From positions 806,001 through 870,000 of the forward strand of contig JADJUF010000001.1 in assembly GCA_016717005.1 (NCBI GenBank): a DNA stretch of 64,000 nucleotides, written 5' to 3'. The notes under the pieces are model-generated. The model was not told the origin of the DNA. It saw only the letters and a list, made by a program, of their open reading frames with translations, and made no database searches. This stretch comes from Myxococcales bacterium. Its GTDB lineage: Bacteria > Myxococcota_A > Polyangia > Haliangiales > Haliangiaceae. This document shows, piece after piece, positions 62,650 through 64,000 of the stretch; the stretch's first letter is position 1, and every line of letters starts with the position of its first letter. The position numbers and the translations under genes were made by a program.

Positions 62650-63336
62650 TCAGTTCACCGGCGGCACCGCCTGGTCGAACAGCGCCGGCAGGTCGAGCAG
62701 CGAGCGGGCGCCGGGCGGGGCCTGATCGATGTCGGCGAAGTCGACGCTGCCGACCTTGGTCGCGAGATCGTACTCGCCGATCGCGTGATCGAGGACGACG
62801 TACAGCGGCCGGGCCATGGCCTCGGCGGTGGTGAAGCCGGGCACGAACAGGGTCAGCTCGAGCCGGCCGCCGGCGCGCGCGACCACGACCTTCATCTTCG
62901 GCGGCGTCAGCGTGAGGCCGTCCATCGTGATCACGATGTGCGCGACGTCGATGCGCTGGCGGAACGCGACGATCCGCCAGCCGGCCACCTCGGGCCGGGC
63001 GCCGTGGAGCGCCAGCACGACCGGGAACAGATCGATCACTCCGTCGGCGGTGAGCTCGAGGGTGTGGGCGTCGGGGCCGGCCGACAGCTCGGCGAACACG
63101 CCCTCGTGGACCCGCGCCAGCTCGGCGTTGATCGACGCGAGCGAGCGCCGCAGCTCGGGCTCGGCGCGCAGCTCGGCGGCGTGGCGCCGGAACCAGGCCC
63201 AGAACTGGGCCACGCCGGCGTCGGGTTCGACCGCGCCGCCGCTGGCCATCGCCGCGGCCCACGGGCGCAGGAGCAGCCGATCGCCCACGAGCGCGAGGGC
63301 GACCAGCGCGACGGCGCCGATGACGAACCACCACAC
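62650..63336 (-). CDS. Membrane-anchored protein of unknown function
   Basis: A 228-residue protein. An N-terminal helix (VWWFVIGAVALVALALVGDR) is followed by a soluble domain (FWAWFRRHAAELRAEPELRR, HTLELTADGVIDLFPVVLAL, GWRIVAFRQRIDVAHIVITM). The pattern, a helical start, then an alpha/beta fold with GWRIVAFRQR, is shared by small conserved proteins of unknown role, some of them from toxin-immunity-like loci, but I cannot assign it. The GTG at 63336 is exactly 7 nt after a TAGGGT element. Confidence 0.75.
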   Translation of the reverse strand: MWWFVIGAVALVALALVGDRLLLRPWAAAMASGGAVEPDAGVAQFWAWFRRHAAELRAEPELRRSLASINAELARVHEGVFAELSAGPDAHTLELTADGVIDLFPVVLALHGARPEVAGWRIVAFRQRIDVAHIVITMDGLTLTPPKMKVVVARAGGRLELTLFVPGFTTAEAMARPLYVVLDHAIGEYDLATKVGSVDFADIDQAPPGARSLLDLPALFDQAVPPVN

Positions 63337-63349
63337 GCCCGCCACCCTA
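63334..63349 (-). promoter_or_regulatory. TANNNT -10 element, 7 nt before a GTG start
   Basis: On the minus strand TAGGGT (63349-63344) precedes the GTG at 63336 by 7 nt. Confidence 0.55.
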
Positions 63350-63383
63350 CCACCGTCGGCGCCGCCTGGCACCGCGACCGGCG

Positions 63384-63640
63384 TCAGCCGCCGAGGATGA
63401 GCGCCGGATCGCCGAGGGGCACCGAGCCCACGAGGCCGCCCGCGTCGACGGGCTCGGCCCGATCGACCTGCGTCACCCGCCGAGGTTGAGCGCCGGATCG
63501 TCGGGTGGACCGAGCCCCCGCGGCCGCCCGCGTCGACGGGCTCGGCCACCGCGACCTGCGTCAACCGCCGAGGATGAGCGCGGGATCGTCGAGGTGCACC
63601 GAGACCACGAGGCCGCCCTCGTCGACGGGCTCGGCCAGAT
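63384..63640 (-). repeat. Three tandem copies of a gene 3' end, 88-89-bp period
   Basis: Copies begin at 63384, 63473 and 63561, each starting TCA(G/C/A)CCGCCGAGG and continuing TGAGCGC(C/G)GGATCG through GTCGACGGGCTCGGCC. The third is the coding 3' end of the gene at 63561-63920. The first two lie downstream of its stop and are non-coding. Substitutions and small indels separate the copies. Confidence 0.88.
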
Positions 63641-63920
63641 CGTCGATGTGGACCCACCGGACCACGATCGATCGACCGGCGGCGTCCTCGACGGTGAGCG
63701 CCAGCGCGTCGCGGGCGTCGCGGTACGCGCGCCAGCGGGGATCGTCGGGGGCCACGGCCCCGGTCAAGCGCGCGCCCTGGGCGAACACCGCCCGCACCGC
63801 CGCGTAGGCCGCCGTCGGGGTGAACCGGCCGGTGACCACGACCTGGCCGACGTCGAACCCGTCGAGCGGCGACGTGCCGATCACGAACCCGGCGGCGCGG
63901 ATGCGGTACGGGCCGGTCAC
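63561..63920 (-). CDS. Small protein of unknown function with a repeated 3' end
   Basis: A 119-residue soluble protein, starting VTGPYRIRAAGFVIGTSPLD and ending VHLDDPALILGG. Predicted mixed alpha/beta, no membrane helix, no known motif. The GTG at 63920 is chosen because it overlaps the stop of the upstream partial gene (GTGA). The sequence encoding its last 30 residues has been duplicated twice downstream. Confidence 0.7.
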   Translation of the reverse strand: MTGPYRIRAAGFVIGTSPLDGFDVGQVVVTGRFTPTAAYAAVRAVFAQGARLTGAVAPDDPRWRAYRDARDALALTVEDAAGRSIVVRWVHIDDLAEPVDEGGLVVSVHLDDPALILGG

Positions 63921-64000
63921 GGCGACGGCGGCCGGGCCAGCGGGTTGGTCGGCCGCGCGTTCTTGAGCGCCCGGTCGGCCCGGCGCAGGCACTCGCCCTC
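63917..64000 (-). CDS. C-terminal fragment of an unidentified gene
   Basis: The minus strand from 64000 is open as EGECLRRADRALKNARPTNP...RPPSP to a TGA at 63919-63917. The stop overlaps the next start (GTGA), as at many junctions in this window. Only 27 residues are visible, so the product is unknown. Confidence 0.5.
   Translation of the reverse strand, partial: EGECLRRADRALKNARPTNPLARPPSP

Noticed and set aside
62445..62834. Small plus-strand open frame over the transposase remnant
   Set aside because: Arg/Ala-rich shadow with no start signal; the minus strand carries the recognisable RAYT-like region.

Overview
The window is very GC-rich DNA (well above 70 % by eye) with dense coding, many GTG starts and frequent ATGA/GTGA stop-start overlaps. 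The gene content (RpoH-type and ECF sigma factors, a CarH/LitR-like photoreceptor-family regulator, a MopE-type metal-binding motif, HEAT and OmpA proteins, Asp-rich secreted lipoproteins, a FAM20-like kinase) fits a myxobacterium (Myxococcota), perhaps the Kofleriaceae/Haliangium side. That placement is inference from style and gene content; no database search was possible.

Layout. 1-60 is the N-terminus of rimO (minus). 283-3713 is a pair of overlapping AAA/STAND-type ATPase genes behind an operator-like repeat array. 3736-5671 has sdaA and a GNAT gene, 5769-7499 an octahaem cytochrome. 7474-11314 (minus) is an operon of a FAM20C-like kinase, a zinc-ribbon/Pro-Thr/HEAT protein and an MFS transporter. 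11623-14558 (minus) is coaX, a frameshifted helical-repeat gene, a membrane protein and a TlpA thioredoxin. 14610-18755 has a lipoprotein, a REC-GAF-HD-GYP regulator, a DUF2892 protein, an ECF sigma/anti-sigma pair and a CBS protein. 18785-20815 is an EF-G gene. 20903-23911 has secreted proteins, a MITE-like element, a minisatellite and a HEAT protein. 24121-26867 is an HtrA gene and ECF sigma gene divergent from a LitR/CarH-like regulator. 27660-35055 has trxB, hemerythrin, copA-copZ, an M16 peptidase, rsmI and an rpoH-like sigma gene. 35160-38911 has a large S41 protease and a secreted protein. 38938-52071 is a set of polytopic glycosyltransferases in several divergent transcription units around a membrane sulfatase.

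The most intriguing block is 53497-61110 (perhaps to 62272): PspA, an ABC importer whose binding protein is fused to an OmpA peptidoglycan-binding domain, its permease and ATPase, a membrane coiled-coil protein and a Vps4/FtsH-style AAA+ ATPase, packed as one unit behind a good sigma70-like promoter. It looks like an envelope-stress or envelope-remodelling machine. The window ends with a decayed REP-associated transposase, a membrane-anchored protein and a gene whose 3' end has been tandemly repeated.

Two genome-wide themes stand out. Seventeen start codons lie only 5-10 nt after a TANNNT -10-like hexamer, which suggests widespread leaderless or very short-leader transcription. Dispersed small repeats (REP-like double hairpins, a MITE, duplicated gene ends) accumulate in intergenic spaces. 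Stretches without genes over 300 bases are 22735-23185 (MITE plus minisatellite), 27249-27659 (REP-like copies) and 62273-62649 (transposase remnant).
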